NCBI GenBank assembly: GCA_030043155.1
Contig: JASHYE010000152.1
Span: forward strand, 1-30,624
Reading direction: 5' to 3'
Origin: Candidatus Acidiferrales bacterium
GTDB taxonomy: Bacteria > Acidobacteriota > Terriglobia > Acidoferrales > UBA7541
Length of the DNA stretch: 30,624 nucleotides
The notes under the pieces are model-generated. The model was given only the letters and a program-made list of their open reading frames with translations. It made no database searches and was not told the DNA's origin. Position numbers and translations under genes: made by a program. This document shows, one piece after another, positions 1-7,669 of this stretch. The stretch's first letter is position 1. Every line of letters begins with the position of its first letter.

Positions 1-1
1 G

Positions 2-340
2 GGTGGTCTCTTTTCGCTGATCAATCGCGTGATTGAAGCGCGTCAGTGCCGAATTTCGACCGGGGAATTGAACCGGTGGCTGTCGAGCGTGGATCTCGAG
101 CGCGGAACTTCTCCGGCGGAAAGCAAAATAAAGATCTACTATGTGACGCAAGCTTCGGCTGCGCCGCCCACGTTTGTTTTGTTCACGAATCAAAAGCGGC
201 GGCTGCACTTCAGTTACGAACGGTTTTTGGAAAATCAACTTCGCAAGAAATTCGATTTTACGGGCACACCAATTCGATTCCAGCAGCGCGTAAGAGAACG
301 AAGGTGTCGTACTGGCTCTACCGTTCGAGAATCGGCGTGA
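2..340 (+). CDS. der: Ribosome-assembly GTPase Der (EngA), C-terminal part only
   Basis: Only the last ~112 residues are in the window; the gene begins before position 1. Der is an essential GTPase with two G domains that helps 50S ribosomal subunit maturation. What is visible is the C-terminal KH-like domain, recognised from the run RISTGELNRWL, then KIYYVTQA, PPTFVLFTN and HFSYERFLENQLR, which are the conserved blocks of that domain in the family. The GTPase domains are not visible. The protein ends in a short basic tail (RERRCRTG...) after the usual GTPIRF block. The gene is co-directional with the amidase gene 60 bp downstream. The family call is firm because the KH-like domain blocks are distinctive. 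Confidence 0.93.
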   Translation, partial: GGLFSLINRVIEARQCRISTGELNRWLSSVDLERGTSPAESKIKIYYVTQASAAPPTFVLFTNQKRRLHFSYERFLENQLRKKFDFTGTPIRFQQRVRERRCRTGSTVRESA

Positions 341-400
341 ATCGCCGGCCAATTTGCCTACAATCGTCCGCTGCACATTCTGATGAAAGAGGAGCCGCTC

Positions 401-2059
401 ATGCCGCCAATGAATACGGAAGAGAATCGAAAACCGGAGCTTAGCCGCCGAAGGTTTTTGGGATCGGCCGCGGTGGTGGGCATCGCGTCGCTTGCACCAA
501 TGCGACCGGCGCATTCGGAGAAAGCGGGTGGTTCGACCGACATTGCACCCTTTGATCTGGACGAAATCAGCGTCAGGGAGCTTCAGGAGGGAATGAATTC
601 GGGAAGATTTACTGCGCACTCGATTGCCCAGAAATATCTGGATCGGATTGCGGCCATCGACAAAAGCGGGCCTGGACTGAATTCTGTCATTGAAATAAAT
701 CCCGATGCGCTTTCCATCGCTGATTCTCTGGATGATGAACGCAAGAGCAAAGGGATTCGCAGCCCGCTACACGGAATTCCGGTGCTGATTAAAGACAATA
801 TCGGGACCGCGGATCACATGATGACCACTGCTGGATCGCTGGCGCTTTTAGGTTTCACGCCGACAAAGGATTCAGGAGTGGCTCGGCAGCTTCGAGCAGC
901 GGGAGCCGTGATTCTAGGCAAGACGAATCTGAGCGAATGGGCGAATTTCCGGTCCGACCATTCCTCGAGTGGATGGAGCGGGCGTGGAGGCCAAACTCAT
1001 AACCCATATGCGATCGATCGCAATCCCTGCGGATCGAGCTCCGGTTCGGGCGCGGCTGTTTCTGCGAATCTCGCTGCTGTGACCATTGGCACTGAGACAG
1101 ATGGATCGATCGTCTGCCCCTCGTCGGCGAACGGAGTGGTGGGAATCAAGCCGACAGTCGGGCTCGTTAGCCGGGCGGGAATTATCCCCATTTCGCACAG
1201 CCAGGACACGGCCGGTCCGATCTGCCGAACAGTTGCGGATGCAGTGGCGCTGCTCAGCGCCGTTGCAGGCGCAGACGCAGAAGATTCTGCAACGAAGGTT
1301 GCCGCCCGAAAGGCCTATTCCGATTACACAAAATTCCTCGATCGTGCTGGATTGCACGGCGCGCGCATTGGAGTAGTGCGCAAGCTTTTCTTCCTTGGCG
1401 AGAAGCTTGATCCAATAATGAAAAATGCGCTGGACGCAATGAAAAGCGAAGGCGCGACGCTCGTTGACCCGGTGGAGGTTGAAAGCCTTGGGAAATTCGA
1501 TGACTCCGAAAATATCGTGTTGCAGTACGAGTTCAAAGCAGACATGTACAGTTATCTGGCAAAATTTCCGAACGCTCCCGTGCATTCGCTAAAGGACATC
1601 ATCGAGTTCAATGAACAGCACCATGACCAGGAGCTTTTATACTTCGGGCAGGAGGCGATGATTGCGTCAGAAAAAAGAGGGCCGCTCAGCGACAAAGCAT
1701 ATCTGGATGCGCTCGCGAAGGATCATCTGCTGGCGCGCAAGGAAGGCATTGATGCAGTAATGGACAAATACAAACTCGACGCGCTCGTTGCGCCGACGGG
1801 AGGGCCAGCGTGGGTCACGGATCTGGTGAATGGCGATCATGATACCGGCGGCAGCTCATCGCTCGCAGCCGTTGCGGGCTATCCGAATATCAACGTTCCT
1901 GCGGGATTTGTTTTCGGATTGCCGGTGGGCATTTCATTTTTTGGGCGGGCATGGAGCGAGCCAGTCTTGATTAAGATCGCCTACGCATTTGAGCAGGCAA
2001 CGAAGATTCGTAAGCCACCGCAGTTTCTCAGCTCTGCTGATCTGAAGCCGAACGCCTGA
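401..2059 (+). CDS. Tat-exported amidase (amidase signature family)
   Basis: A 552-residue amidase-signature enzyme that hydrolyses a C-N amide bond with a Ser-cisSer-Lys triad. Lys131 lies in GIPVLIKDNI, the Ser cluster GSSSGSG is at 211-217, and the likely nucleophile Ser236 is in ETDGSIVCPSS. The N-terminus carries a twin-arginine signal (SRRRFLG at 15-21, then a hydrophobic stretch ending near AHSE), so the folded enzyme is probably exported to the periplasm. I chose the ATG at 401 because AAAGAGGAG ends 6 bases before it; an in-frame ATG at 383 lies upstream of that site and would include it. The substrate cannot be told from sequence; secreted homologues are often labelled Glu-tRNA amidotransferase subunit A in error. 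This one has no GatB or GatC neighbour, and the signal peptide argues against that role. Its stop is 2 bp from the convergent lipoprotein gene. Confidence 0.9.
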   Translation: MPPMNTEENRKPELSRRRFLGSAAVVGIASLAPMRPAHSEKAGGSTDIAPFDLDEISVRELQEGMNSGRFTAHSIAQKYLDRIAAIDKSGPGLNSVIEINPDALSIADSLDDERKSKGIRSPLHGIPVLIKDNIGTADHMMTTAGSLALLGFTPTKDSGVARQLRAAGAVILGKTNLSEWANFRSDHSSSGWSGRGGQTHNPYAIDRNPCGSSSGSGAAVSANLAAVTIGTETDGSIVCPSSANGVVGIKPTVGLVSRAGIIPISHSQDTAGPICRTVADAVALLSAVAGADAEDSATKVAARKAYSDYTKFLDRAGLHGARIGVVRKLFFLGEKLDPIMKNALDAMKSEGATLVDPVEVESLGKFDDSENIVLQYEFKADMYSYLAKFPNAPVHSLKDIIEFNEQHHDQELLYFGQEAMIASEKRGPLSDKAYLDALAKDHLLARKEGIDAVMDKYKLDALVAPTGGPAWVTDLVNGDHDTGGSSSLAAVAGYPNINVPAGFVFGLPVGISFFGRAWSEPVLIKIAYAFEQATKIRKPPQFLSSADLKPNA

Positions 2060-2061
2060 AG

Positions 2062-3261
2062 TCAGCGCGATTTTTTCCAGGAAAGCCGGTCACCCGTGAA
2101 CAGCGCGACTTTAGAGAAGTTTTGGCTGCTGTGATCGAATTGAAGGTCGGCATACTTGCCGCGAAACAGGCGTTGAATTCGAAGCGTTTTGAGCGCTTCG
2201 GCGAGCTCAGGTTTTGGAATGCTCTGCAGCACTGATTCCACCGTCGAACCTATGGGGAAATAATTCATTTTTCCGCTCACCGCGACCTCCATATCAACGC
2301 TCATTGAGACTGTGCCGTTGAGAGATGAGCACTCGATACCCGGAGAGATCAGTTGCTCGCATGGAATTTCGGGATCCTTCTCAATGGCCGCCGTTGCTTG
2401 CGTTATTTCTTTGGGAGTTTGGGCTGCAATCAGAAGGGCGGCACGCCGTTGACGGTTCGGAACGAAGAGCGTGAATAAAAAAAGCCGGAGAAAATGGGCG
2501 GGAGGAAAGTTCTCTGCAAGATGAGTATCCGGAAATTGTCGTTCCAGTTTCGATTGCAGTCCTGCGGAATTCTCTATGCCACTCAGCTTCAGCGCAAGCT
2601 CCTCCTGCTTGTTTTCCGCGATCTTGTAGTAAACCGTTCGTTCTCCGAGGTAGTTGGCAACCGTCTCCGCGGCTCCCGGTGCATCGCGGAACAACGAACG
2701 ATTGATGTGAAGGCGCATTTTGGAAGTGAGATTTACGAACCCGCTGCTGCCGAAGGAATATTTGAAGAAGAGCGCGTCACTCATGAGGACAGGGGCGCTT
2801 TCAGAGATGCGATTCAGCGCTGTAACATAGCCAGTTGGACCGAAGCAGCGCTTCTGCTCCAGTTCGTACAGCTGATCAAGGAAGTTTCCCCAATAGGACC
2901 GCATGGTCGAGAAGAGATCACTATTTTTCCAAGCCGCCGGCAGCGGTATTTCCGCGGTCCAGTTCCCGGATTTGTCAGGGTAAAGTGAAAACCAACGGTC
3001 GTGAATAGAGCAGCTATCGATTCTTTGAGAGGATTCGTCTCCTGGCAGCTTCCCGAGCGACACTTTTTGTTTAAGAGCATCGGTTGAACCTGGAGGTAAA
3101 AGAAAGTCGGCGCTGTCCACTTCGACTAATTGGTAGTTTCCGCTTGGAACGTGGCGGGCGGCGCATCCAGAGCAGACACAGAGGAGCAAAAAAGGAAAGA
3201 TTGCGGCTATTTGAAGGCAGTAATCGATTGCGCTTCGAGATTCATTGGATTTAGGGCTCAT
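2062..3261 (-). CDS. Unrecognised putative lipoprotein
   Basis: A 399-residue protein I do not recognise. From the ATG at 3261 it has a basic N-region, a hydrophobic core (IAAIFPFLLLCVC) and then SGC, a plausible but imperfect lipobox because the -3 residue is Cys rather than Leu. This suggests a membrane-anchored periplasmic protein. The mature part has no repeat or obvious catalytic motif that I can name. It contains several Cys residues (DSCS, KRCFG, IPCEQ, IECSS) and a second hydrophobic patch (HFLRLFLFTLFV), so an alternative is a protein with an inner-membrane contact. An upstream in-frame TTG at 3309 would add 16 residues. That TTG has AGGA only 3 bases before it, while the ATG has no clear site either, so the start is uncertain. 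The gene runs convergent to the amidase and divergent from the MerR gene. Confidence 0.7.
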   Translation of the reverse strand: MSPKSNESRSAIDYCLQIAAIFPFLLLCVCSGCAARHVPSGNYQLVEVDSADFLLPPGSTDALKQKVSLGKLPGDESSQRIDSCSIHDRWFSLYPDKSGNWTAEIPLPAAWKNSDLFSTMRSYWGNFLDQLYELEQKRCFGPTGYVTALNRISESAPVLMSDALFFKYSFGSSGFVNLTSKMRLHINRSLFRDAPGAAETVANYLGERTVYYKIAENKQEELALKLSGIENSAGLQSKLERQFPDTHLAENFPPAHFLRLFLFTLFVPNRQRRAALLIAAQTPKEITQATAAIEKDPEIPCEQLISPGIECSSLNGTVSMSVDMEVAVSGKMNYFPIGSTVESVLQSIPKPELAEALKTLRIQRLFRGKYADLQFDHSSQNFSKVALFTGDRLSWKKSR

Positions 3262-3362
3262 ATTCAAAAGCACACCCAAGTAAAGTAGTTTGACACCAGG
3301 ACTAAGCAATTGTTCCTGGCCAGGATGAGGTTGACACTACGAGGAATGGGTTTACGATAGCG

Positions 3363-3794
3363 GTGGAAAATAAAAAGACGATGGCTTCAGCGGCCCAACA
3401 CGTCTCTGCAATTCCCGACAAGAACCTCTTTCGCATTGGCGAAGTGAGCCGATTGACGGGGACGAAGGCCTTCGTTCTGCGATACTGGGAGACGGAATTT
3501 CCGACACTCGAGCCGGTGAAGAGCGACAGCGGGCACCGAATGTACCGCAGGCAAGACATCGAGACGGTCTTTGAAATCAAGCGGCTGCTCTACCAGGAAG
3601 GCTTCACGATCGCTGGCGCGCGCCGCCATCTTGCCGAGCAGAACGGAGCGGCAGAAGCCGGTAGCGAGTCAGCTTCCGCAGCGCAGCCGCCAGCGCGCGA
3701 ACGAGAACACGGCCTGACGCGGAGCCAGCGAAAATGCCTGCTTGATCTTCGTGAAGAGCTGCTCGCTGTCTTGACCCTCCTTGAAGGCCAGTGA
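3363..3794 (+). CDS. MerR-type HTH transcriptional regulator
   Basis: A 143-residue DNA-binding protein. Residues ~20-90 form a MerR-type winged helix-turn-helix: [11 protein letters not shown], then LRYWETEFP, then [12 protein letters not shown], which are the hallmark blocks. The remaining ~50 residues are Ala/Glu-rich ([18 protein letters not shown]) followed by a short coiled-coil-like helix ([18 protein letters not shown]). There is no long effector domain and no metal-binding Cys cluster, so this is not a MerR metal sensor. It belongs to the small stand-alone MerR-like group. The start at 3363 is GTG with a weak upstream site; the ATG at 3381 (MASAAQ) is an alternative and would keep the whole domain. 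tRNA-Pro begins 21 bp after the stop on the same strand, then surE, so the three may share a transcript. Confidence 0.88.
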   Translation: MENKKTMASAAQHVSAIPDKNLFRIGEVSRLTGTKAFVLRYWETEFPTLEPVKSDSGHRMYRRQDIETVFEIKRLLYQEGFTIAGARRHLAEQNGAAEAGSESASAAQPPAREREHGLTRSQRKCLLDLREELLAVLTLLEGQ

Positions 3795-3815
3795 TACGCT
3801 GAATTCGCTTGCGGT

Positions 3816-3892
3816 CGGGACGTGGCGCAGCCTGGTAGCGCGCACGCTTGGGGTGCGTGAGGTCGCTGGTTCGAATCCAGTCGTCCCGACCA
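3816..3892 (+). tRNA. tRNA-Pro (anticodon GGG), CCA encoded
   Basis: A full 77-nt cloverleaf can be folded by eye. The acceptor stem is CGGGACG with CGTCCCG (3816-3822 and 3882-3888), the D arm is GCGC-AGCCTGGTA-GCGC, and the anticodon stem is CACGC/GCGTG. The loop TTGGGGT gives anticodon GGG. The T arm is GCTGG-TTCGAAT-CCAGT. Discriminator A is at 3889 and a genomically encoded CCA at 3890-3892. The layout closely follows bacterial tRNA-Pro(GGG). It decodes CCC and CCU. A run of six T follows directly (3893-3898). The gene sits between the MerR regulator and surE, all on the plus strand. Confidence 0.97.
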
Positions 3893-3949
3893 TTTTTTGC
3901 TGCTGCATTGCCGCAGAAACGGACTTTCCAGCTACCCAAGTTTATTCCT

Positions 3950-4702
3950 ATGCCGAATATTTTAATCACGAACGATGACGGCATCTTCGCTCCTGGCCTG
4001 CGCGCGCTGGCCAAAGCGCTCGAGGGCATGGGGACAATCAGCATCGTCGCCCCTTCGCAGGAACGCAGCGCGTCGGCGCAGTCGCTCACTCTTCGCCAGC
4101 CGATTTTCTGCGAGCAGATTGGGGAGCGGGAGTGGGCCGTTGAGGGTACGCCTGCTGACGCCATGATTCTCGCGTTCCACACTTTGTTGCGGGAGCGTCC
4201 GGACTTACTGGTTTCTGGAATCAATCGCGGCAGCAACCTCGGTGAAAATGTCTATTACTCCGGCACGATTGGCGCGGCGATGGAGGGCGCAATCAATCGT
4301 GTGCCATCGATTGCCATATCGATTGCGTCACGCGCGAAAGACGTGGATTTCTCTCCCGCAGCGAAATTCATTCAGCGGCTGGCGCCAATCGTGCTCCGCG
4401 AAGGCTTGCCGGTCGGTGTTCTCCTGAATGTGAACGTGCCCAGTTCATGGGACGGTGGAGTATGCTTCACGCGCCAATCGCCGAAGATTACGCGGAATGT
4501 GTTGCAAAAAGGCGAAGATCCGCGTGGGCGAACCTATTACTGGTTGAATGAACAAAGAATCACTGAAGATATTGCGTCCGATACGGACCATGCAGCAATT
4601 CTTTCAGGCGATGTTTCTGTCACGCCGCTGGTGATTGATCACACGGACGTACCTTCGCTGAATCACCTGTCCCATTGGAAACAGCTGCTCGAGCAGCAAT
4701 AA
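3950..4702 (+). CDS. surE: 5'/3'-nucleotidase SurE
   Basis: SurE is a metal-dependent nucleoside monophosphate phosphatase linked to stationary-phase survival. The 250-residue protein is the usual length. It begins MPNILITNDDGIFAPG, with metal-binding Asp9-Asp10. Ser40 is in SQERSASAQS, and Asn92 lies in LVSGINRGSNLG, the other metal-site motif. NVYYSGTIGAAMEGA follows, also typical. I chose the ATG at 3950 because the family begins exactly there; an upstream in-frame start at 3848 would lie inside the tRNA gene and is not credible. There is no strong ribosome-binding site. The stop is 3 bp from the convergent M20 gene. Confidence 0.96.
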   Translation: MPNILITNDDGIFAPGLRALAKALEGMGTISIVAPSQERSASAQSLTLRQPIFCEQIGEREWAVEGTPADAMILAFHTLLRERPDLLVSGINRGSNLGENVYYSGTIGAAMEGAINRVPSIAISIASRAKDVDFSPAAKFIQRLAPIVLREGLPVGVLLNVNVPSSWDGGVCFTRQSPKITRNVLQKGEDPRGRTYYWLNEQRITEDIASDTDHAAILSGDVSVTPLVIDHTDVPSLNHLSHWKQLLEQQ

Positions 4703-4705
4703 AAG

Positions 4706-5884
4706 CTATTGGCGAGTCGATTGAATCAGGCGGCGGCACATCGCCGGATCCGCGGCCATATCAATTGCAGTCCAGGCCATCGCAAGTGCGCCATCCATAA
4801 CAGCCTTGTCTGCCTCCTCTGTGATGCAATGCGCGGTGAACTCAGGCTGGTGATTCGCAGCGGGAAGCGAATTGATTCCGATCATGGGATGAATGGACGG
4901 GATGGCATAGGAAATGTTCCCCATGTCAGTGGAAGCAGCAAGTCGGGACATAGCAGGGCCGAGTTCCAGAAATTTCCGGCCAATTACCTCGGCATTTCGT
5001 TTGTAGACTTGACTGATCTCGTGATCATAGCGAACATCTGCATAAGGTTTGTCGCCGCCGCAGATTTCAAGTTTGCAGCCTGTTGCCAGCGCGCCAGCCT
5101 CAAAGCAGCGATGGACTTTCGCGCGTACTTCTTCGAGTTCAGTCAGATTTTCTCCGCGTACGAGATAACGCGCTGATGTGTGTGCGGGAACGACGTTGGG
5201 CGCATCGCCTCCATGCGTGGTGATTCCATGCACGCGATCCGTTTGGCGAAGGTGCTGGCGAAGAAGGCCAATTGATGTTTGCGCGACGGTCAATGCGTCC
5301 GCCGCGTTGATACCCATTTCCGGAAATGCGGAAGCATGCGCTTCCTTGCCCGTATAGTGAACATCAAACATGGAAGCAGCGATGAGATGGGCTTCGAGGA
5401 TTTCGACGGGCGCTGGATGAACCATCATCGCGGCGTGAACGCCAGAAAAAGCGCCGCGCTCGAGAAGAACAATTTTGCCGCTCGCATTACCCACCTCTTC
5501 CGCCGGAGTGCCAATCACGCTGACAGTCAATCCAACGTCATCGGCAACTCGCGCTGCCGCGATGCCCGCGCCGACGGCCATTGCGGCGATCATGTTGTGA
5601 CCACAGGCGTGGCCGATTTCCGGCAAAGAGTCATATTCGGCGCAGATGGCGATGTGAAGAGGGCCGCTGCCAGCTTTAGCGACGAAAGCCGTCGGTAAAT
5701 CACAAATACCACTGCGCACATTAAACCCTGCATCGCTCAATTCTTGGGAGAGCCAGGCACAGGCTTTCTCTTCCGCAAATCCCAATTCGGGATTGGCGTG
5801 GACGCGGTGGCTGAGAGCGAGAATTTTGGTTTGTGCGGAGCGAAGCCGCTCCTGTGCGCCCGATTTTGCGGTCGTTCCTTGCAT
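4706..5884 (-). CDS. M20-family amidohydrolase / aminoacylase-like peptidase
   Basis: A 392-residue cytoplasmic M20-type (M20D-like) metallohydrolase that cleaves N-acyl amino acid or similar amide bonds using two metals. Visible motifs are HANPELGFAE at 29-38, CAEYDSLPEIGHACGHN at 81-97 with its metal ligands, TPAEEVGNASGK at 126-137 with the catalytic Glu pair, His183 in EAHAS from the lid domain, and STDMGNIS at 318-325. There is no signal peptide. The ATG at 5884 has AGGAG 6 bases upstream. It lies 12 bp downstream of the Rieske oxygenase gene on the same strand, so the two are very likely co-transcribed. It resembles the amidohydrolase/AbgB-type branch, but the substrate is not evident. 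The Rieske partner suggests a small catabolic unit in which an amide is hydrolysed and one half is oxidised, which is inference only. Confidence 0.88.
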   Translation of the reverse strand: MQGTTAKSGAQERLRSAQTKILALSHRVHANPELGFAEEKACAWLSQELSDAGFNVRSGICDLPTAFVAKAGSGPLHIAICAEYDSLPEIGHACGHNMIAAMAVGAGIAAARVADDVGLTVSVIGTPAEEVGNASGKIVLLERGAFSGVHAAMMVHPAPVEILEAHLIAASMFDVHYTGKEAHASAFPEMGINAADALTVAQTSIGLLRQHLRQTDRVHGITTHGGDAPNVVPAHTSARYLVRGENLTELEEVRAKVHRCFEAGALATGCKLEICGGDKPYADVRYDHEISQVYKRNAEVIGRKFLELGPAMSRLAASTDMGNISYAIPSIHPMIGINSLPAANHQPEFTAHCITEEADKAVMDGALAMAWTAIDMAADPAMCRRLIQSTRQ

Positions 5885-5896
5885 GCTATCTCCTAT

Positions 5897-7060
5897 TTAG
5901 CTGGCGTGTGTCGCCTGTTCATGGCTTTGCGCTCGATCTGACTCGCAGCGCTCCAACTCCGCAGCCAGATCGGCATACAACAATCGGTGAAAAAGATGCT
6001 CGCCGGCTTCACGCCGTACAGATAATCGTCCCGCCTGGTACGCGCGTGAATGCAGGCCGCGCTGCACAGCTTCGCAGATAGCGACGTCCTCTTCCTGTAC
6101 GCGATGGCTTACGGAGACGCTCTGACGATTGTGGTCGCCAGCCAATTCACTGACGTCGCTGAAATAAAAATCGAAAATCACCCGACAGCTATCAATTGAG
6201 AGCGGGAGCACGAGATTTGTGTCCAGATAGCCCTCGTACCAATTCAGCATGAAGTTGGGGTATTGCCAAAAATAATAGGCACGGTCGCCGTGGCGGGTTG
6301 CGACAGCATCTGTGTCAGCTCCGGGAGTTGACGTTTTCACGGGACTCGATTGCAGCGAAAAGCGGTCTGCATTTTCGATGATGTAATTTGCGTATTCGAG
6401 GACGCTGTTGAGTCCTTTGTGAAGATGCGGGACGTGATAGCCGCCGTCGAGGTAATTATCGACGTAGACTTTCCAGTTGCAGTTGAGATCATATGTGCGA
6501 CGCTCGAAAAAACACAAAGAATTCAGCCGCAGCGGAGCGACGCGTTCAACGAGGCTGGCAAGAAAATGAGGAAGCGGTTCCACCTGAGGATGCAGATTCA
6601 CGAATACAAAATTCTCCCAAGTTTCGACTCGGATGGGGACGAGTCCGTTCTTAGCGCGATCAAAGTCGCAGACGCCGTCAAAGTCCGGTGTTCCTTTGAG
6701 CGCGCCATCGATACCGTAGGTCCAGCCGTGATAGGGGCAGCGGAAATTGGCAGCGCGGCCGGAGGGTTCAGTGACGACCGCTGCAGCGTGATGGCGGCAA
6801 ACGTTAAAGAAAGCGCGAAGCACGCCATCGGCGCCGCGCGCGACGAGCAGAGGCTCGCCGAGAAGATCCGCGGTGAAGAATTCACCGCATCGGGAGACTT
6901 GGTCGGCGCGACCGACTACCTGCCAATTCCGATGGAAAATGGAGCGTTTTTCCAGCGCGGCAATGCGCTCGTCCGTGTACCAAGAGGCAGGGATTGTGTA
7001 AGCGTGCGCCAGCGGGGCATGAGGATTGTAGGCATGGACGATTTCTCTGAGAGGTTCCAT
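5897..7060 (-). CDS. Rieske non-heme iron oxygenase alpha subunit, choline-monooxygenase-like
   Basis: A 387-residue ring-hydroxylating-type oxygenase. The Rieske [2Fe-2S] ligands are Cys88/His90 (CRHH) and Cys108/His111 (CPYHGW). The catalytic domain has DNYLDGGYHVPHLHKG at 201-216, giving the mononuclear-iron His209 and His214 and the bridging Asp205. Downstream blocks (YPNFMLNWY, LDTNLVLPL, VQEEDVAICEAVQRGL) are like those of plant choline monooxygenase and related Rieske enzymes that act on quaternary amines, rather than classical benzene-type dioxygenases. The ATG at 7060 has GGGGAG 6 bases upstream. The M20 gene follows 12 bp later. No reductase or ferredoxin gene is adjacent; the nearest reductase-like gene is ~21 kb away at 28486-29223. 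Substrate and electron donor are therefore unknown. Carnitine or betaine oxygenases are alternatives. Confidence 0.9.
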   Translation of the reverse strand: MEPLREIVHAYNPHAPLAHAYTIPASWYTDERIAALEKRSIFHRNWQVVGRADQVSRCGEFFTADLLGEPLLVARGADGVLRAFFNVCRHHAAAVVTEPSGRAANFRCPYHGWTYGIDGALKGTPDFDGVCDFDRAKNGLVPIRVETWENFVFVNLHPQVEPLPHFLASLVERVAPLRLNSLCFFERRTYDLNCNWKVYVDNYLDGGYHVPHLHKGLNSVLEYANYIIENADRFSLQSSPVKTSTPGADTDAVATRHGDRAYYFWQYPNFMLNWYEGYLDTNLVLPLSIDSCRVIFDFYFSDVSELAGDHNRQSVSVSHRVQEEDVAICEAVQRGLHSRAYQAGRLSVRREAGEHLFHRLLYADLAAELERCESDRAQSHEQATHAS

Positions 7061-7199
7061 TCTCTGCTCCCCGACCCTTTAAAGGGCTTTTGCAGCATGA
7101 TTATGGCCTGAATTCACGAAGTTGGGAAGACTCGGGCAATTCTGTCTGCAGAATGTGCGGCTGTTTTTCTGGCGCGTAATATTAGCCGAGGTGCGAGAC

Positions 7200-7661
7200 A
7201 TGGCGCGGAAACATTCCGGTGAGAGTCCGAGCAAAAGCGGATGTGTGTTCTGTGCGATTCAAGGCGATAAGACAGGCTGCTTCTGTGTATTTGAAGACGA
7301 AAGCATTTTTGTATTTCTTGATCACCGGCCGCTGTTTCCGGGCCACTGTCTGTTGATCACAAAGGCTCACATTTCAACTCTTGCTGAGCTACCGCTACCA
7401 TTGCTACATAGAGTTTCTGAAAACACGCGCGTGACTGCCATAGCAGTTCAGAACGCAATGAAAGCGGAGGGAACGTTTGTGGCAATCAACAATGTTGTGA
7501 GCCAGAGCGTGCCGCATTTTCATGTGCATATCGTTCCAAGGAGGAAAGGAGACGGACTGCGAGGATTTTTTTGGCCGCGGATGAAGTATAAAAGCGATGA
7601 AGAAGCCGCGGCCATTGCGGATTTGATTCGAAAAGAAATTGCTCGGATGCAGTCTGGTTGA
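7200..7661 (+). CDS. HIT-family nucleotide hydrolase
   Basis: A 153-residue histidine-triad protein, a phosphoramidase or nucleotidyl-ester hydrolase such as Hint or an Ap4A-type enzyme. The triad HFHVH is at 106-110 and continues IVPRRKGDGL. CVFC at 15-18 is the N-terminal Cys pair often seen in HIT proteins, and LDHRPLFPGHCLLITKAH is the conserved block before the triad. The ATG at 7200 has GAGGTG 6 bases upstream; an upstream in-frame start at 7122 adds 26 hydrophobic, non-conserved residues and is less likely. The gene is divergent from the Rieske unit and convergent with the DD-peptidase gene, 8 bp stop to stop. Confidence 0.92.
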   Translation: MARKHSGESPSKSGCVFCAIQGDKTGCFCVFEDESIFVFLDHRPLFPGHCLLITKAHISTLAELPLPLLHRVSENTRVTAIAVQNAMKAEGTFVAINNVVSQSVPHFHVHIVPRRKGDGLRGFFWPRMKYKSDEEAAAIADLIRKEIARMQSG

Positions 7662-7669
7662 GGGGGCGT

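Noticed and set aside
914..1585. Long minus-strand open frame of 223 residues inside the amidase gene
   Set aside because: It is antisense to a gene with all amidase motifs, and its translation has no recognisable domain and is rich in Cys, His and Arg as expected for a shadow frame.
401..2059. Glu-tRNA(Gln) amidotransferase subunit A (gatA)
   Set aside because: The protein has a Tat signal and lacks GatB/GatC neighbours, so it is a secreted amidase of the same superfamily.
4684..4697. 14-bp perfect palindrome GCTGCTCGAGCAGC at the end of surE
   Set aside because: It encodes the last surE codons and has no T-run on either side, so there is no support for a terminator or operator.
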